In this document: positions 5,029 to 7,181 of the stretch, one piece after another
How positions within the stretch are numbered: the first letter of the stretch is position 1
Layout of the letters: every line of letters begins with the position of its first letter
DNA from: Verrucomicrobiia bacterium
GTDB lineage: Bacteria; Verrucomicrobiota; Verrucomicrobiia; Limisphaerales; UBA1319
DNA length: 7,181 nucleotides
Direction of reading: 5' to 3'
Assembly: GCA_017880715.1 (NCBI GenBank)
Contig: JADGRT010000147.1
Coordinates: 1 to 7,181, forward strand
Translations under genes and position numbers: made by a program
Notes under the pieces: model-generated
Seen by the model: only the letters and a program-made list of their open reading frames with translations
Databases searched by the model: none
Told to the model about the DNA's origin: nothing

Positions 5029-7181
5029 AGTTTTTTAATGGTCCAACCGTGGCGCACGAGCACGGTGAGGAGGGCGGGCAGGAAGGTGAGGGCGGCGATC
5101 ATGCAGGTGGCGGTGCCCACCGCCATGATGAAGCCCAGGCTTTGAATGCCCTGGTGCTTGGCCAGGATCAGGCTGCCGAAGCCCGCCACCGTGGTCAGGG
5201 CGGATACCAGCACCGCTTTGCCGGTGCTTTTGGCCAGGATGCTGGGATTCTGTTCCTCGGCGAAACGGTTCAGGATGTGGATGCCGCTGGTTACTCCCAC
5301 GCCAATCACCAACGGCAGGGTCATGATATTGGCGGGGTTAAACGGCATGTGGCACCAGCCCATCAGCCCCACCATCCAGATGGTTCCGATGGCCACCGGC
5401 AGCAGGGAGAGCGCGACGCAGGTCAAGCTGCGGAAATGGAGGAACACGAGGATGATGATCGCCCCCAGCGAGTACAGCGCGGCTTCCTCGTAGCTATTCT
5501 TTAGCAGCGTGGTATATTCGAGCAGTTGCACGGGCGTGCCAGTGACGTTGGGATCGATGGAACGCACTTCTCTGACGAAAGCCTCCTGTTTGTCGCGCTG
5601 CCAGACATCGTCCTTGGGATAAACCTGGAGCAGGAATTTGCCCGTTTGGCCGATAAACCGGTTGCGCAAGGCGGGCGGCAGATCGGCGGCGCGCAACGGG
5701 CCGCTATTGTCTTGGTTGCGCAAGGCGTCGAAGGTGTCGCGCACGTCCTTAAAAAGGGCCTGTTGAAACGCCGCCAGTTTGGCTGCGACGGCCGACGGGT
5801 TGTCGGCGAGCAAATGCTGGCGCAACGTTCCGATCGACTGGCGCAGCGAGCGAAGCTGTTGCTCCAGCTCGGTTTCGCCTGATTTCTTCACCTCCTCGAT
5901 GGCCAGGCCCAAATAGCCCTGCAAGGACCAGAGGGTTTGCCCCAGTTGCGGCAGGACCACCGGCGCCCGATCAGCCTCGGCAAAGGCGAGGTTTTTAAGA
6001 TCTTGTTTGATTTCGCCAATTTTGACCAGTTGACGCGAGGGATCGCCGCCCAGGTAGCTACCCATGGATTTGACACTGGCCACGGTGCTCAGATTGGTGA
6101 GCTTGGCTTCCAGGGCAGTCGCCTGGGCAAGGGAATCGGCCACGACGGCGGCGAACAGCACCGAGTTGGAAGCGGAGTTGATGAGTTTTTTCTCGGTCAT
6201 GACGGCGGGCAGCCCGGCGCTTTGCATGTTCAGCAGGTTGTAGTCGAAATAGACCTGGAACATTTTAGGGATCGACAGGGCGCATAATCCGAGGGTAATG
6301 GCGATTACCCAGGCGGGCCGCTTCAGCCAGAGCTGTTCGATGCGGGCACGGTAATCCACGGGGGGATGTTCGTGATCGATGACATTCTGTTTTCCTCGTC
6401 GCAACAGGATGGGCAAGAGGGTCATCATGGGTACGAGGCAGACCAGCAAGCCGCCGCCGCTGACGATGCCCATTTCCTGAATGCCTTTGAAATTGGTGAC
6501 GCCCATGGCCAGGAAGGCGCCCGCCGTGGTGAAGCAGCCGGTGAAAATGCCCAGGCCGGTATAGGTCATGGCTTTTTCGAGGGCTTGTTGATCGTTCCTG
6601 CCGTGCCGTATTTCCTCTTCGTAGCGCGTGACCAGATGCACGCCGAAGTCGATGGCCAGACCGATCAACATGGGCACGAAGGTGATGGTCAGGATGTTCA
6701 AGTGGCCCACCGTTAACGTGGCGAAACCCATCGTATAGGCTAGGCCGACGATCAAACAGATGGTGGCTTTGATGGGACGGCCGGTTTCCTGGTAGCCATA
6801 GATAAAAATAAAGGCGACCAGGACCAGGGAGACGATCGTGGCGACGATGGTGTCGAATTGGGACTGGGCCATCTCGTCGTGTTCCAGCACTGGTTCGCCG
6901 GTGACGCCGATGTTAATTCCGGGAACCTCGGTTTGCACTTCGCGGACCAGTTCTCGCAGGCGTTCCACGGCGTGCGCATTTAAGGCCTCGGTTCGGGCGT
7001 GGGCGCTGACCAGGTAGAGCTGGCCGTTGGCGAAAGTGATGTACATTTCGCGCTCGGCTTCGGGGCCGGCGTTGAACAAGGCATTGAGGCCGGGGGAGGG
7101 CGGGGTTCCGGGGCGGCGGAGACTGGCTTCGGCCTGGTTGACGATCCGTTCCAGGGCCGGCAGGGCGCGGACCATCGATTC
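5025..7181 (-). CDS. RND/MMPL-superfamily exporter, HpnN-like, 5' end outside window
   Basis: This inner-membrane, proton-driven exporter resembles HpnN (hopanoid-associated) and MMPL lipid transporters. The frame is open to the window edge, with codons for Glu-Ser before the first visible Met at 7175. TM1 and most of the first periplasmic loop are missing, perhaps 150-200 residues. Counting from that Met (716 residues to the stop), membrane helices lie near 109-127, 137-155, 160-180, 207-223, 235-257 and 288-303. A large periplasmic domain spans about 305-565, followed by helices near 566-581, 585-605, 615-633, 655-672 and 682-703, which gives the two-fold RND layout. The first half carries GLAIDFGVHLVTRY (172-185) with the conserved TM4 Asp (D176). 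The matching segment in the second half is GVGVTSGIHILNRF (625-638), without an acidic residue. The periplasmic domain contains a stretch rich in Leu, Gln and Lys/Glu (about 380-485) that may form helical hairpins. The HpnN assignment is likely but not certain, and no hopanoid genes are visible. Confidence 0.85.
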   Translation of the reverse strand, partial: ESMVRALPALERIVNQAEASLRRPGTPPSPGLNALFNAGPEAEREMYITFANGQLYLVSAHARTEALNAHAVERLRELVREVQTEVPGINIGVTGEPVLEHDEMAQSQFDTIVATIVSLVLVAFIFIYGYQETGRPIKATICLIVGLAYTMGFATLTVGHLNILTITFVPMLIGLAIDFGVHLVTRYEEEIRHGRNDQQALEKAMTYTGLGIFTGCFTTAGAFLAMGVTNFKGIQEMGIVSGGGLLVCLVPMMTLLPILLRRGKQNVIDHEHPPVDYRARIEQLWLKRPAWVIAITLGLCALSIPKMFQVYFDYNLLNMQSAGLPAVMTEKKLINSASNSVLFAAVVADSLAQATALEAKLTNLSTVASVKSMGSYLGGDPSRQLVKIGEIKQDLKNLAFAEADRAPVVLPQLGQTLWSLQGYLGLAIEEVKKSGETELEQQLRSLRQSIGTLRQHLLADNPSAVAAKLAAFQQALFKDVRDTFDALRNQDNSGPLRAADLPPALRNRFIGQTGKFLLQVYPKDDVWQRDKQEAFVREVRSIDPNVTGTPVQLLEYTTLLKNSYEEAALYSLGAIIILVFLHFRSLTCVALSLLPVAIGTIWMVGLMGWCHMPFNPANIMTLPLVIGVGVTSGIHILNRFAEEQNPSILAKSTGKAVLVSALTTVAGFGSLILAKHQGIQSLGFIMAVGTATCMIAALTFLPALLTVLVRHGWTIKKL

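Noticed and set aside
5049..6716. Several plus-strand ORFs (115-151 aa) opposite the exporter gene
   Set aside because: They are His/Gln/Gly/Ala-rich shadow frames of membrane-helix codons with no domain resemblance.

Overview
The window reads as ordinary chromosomal DNA from a fairly high-GC, diderm, aerobic bacterium. My best guess is a member of the Verrucomicrobiota (Pedosphaera/Limisphaerales-like). This rests on three things: the type of threonyl-tRNA synthetase (no TGS domain, with the motif variants RVRSMQMNDAH and HRAPLGTHERF), a divergent URO-D-superfamily paralog, and intergenic palindromic repeats of a style I associate with that phylum. It is an inference from remembered patterns, not a database result.

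Layout. Positions 1-409 hold no credible gene. They contain a cluster of three small hairpins (9-87), a stretch of unclear origin (about 88-211), and a long imperfect hairpin built of GAGGAC/GTCCTC units (212-307). Next is thrS on the plus strand (410-2260). A 139-bp spacer follows, largely filled by a near-perfect 26-bp inverted repeat whose arms are each a doubled 11-bp unit (2310-2391). This repeat ends only 8 bases before the start of a plus-strand URO-D-fold protein (2400-3488). A probable intrinsic terminator (3491-3541) separates that gene from a plus-strand FAD-dependent protoporphyrinogen oxidase (3652-5028). Its stop codon overlaps, tail to tail, the stop of a minus-strand RND/MMPL exporter resembling HpnN. 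The 5' end of the exporter lies beyond the right edge of the window (5025-7181).

How the genes relate. thrS is a housekeeping translation gene and here is not followed by infC-rpmI-rplT. The protoporphyrinogen oxidase catalyses the penultimate step of haem synthesis. The URO-D-like protein next to it is tempting as a haem gene, but it lacks the HemE N-terminal signature and probably does something else. The exporter is probably a lipid or hydrophobic-compound transporter and is unlikely to be co-transcribed with the others. I see no defence island, prophage, CRISPR array, tRNA or rRNA, and no convincing new system. The most interesting material is the palindromic repeats, especially the one abutting a start codon, and the atypical URO-D paralog.
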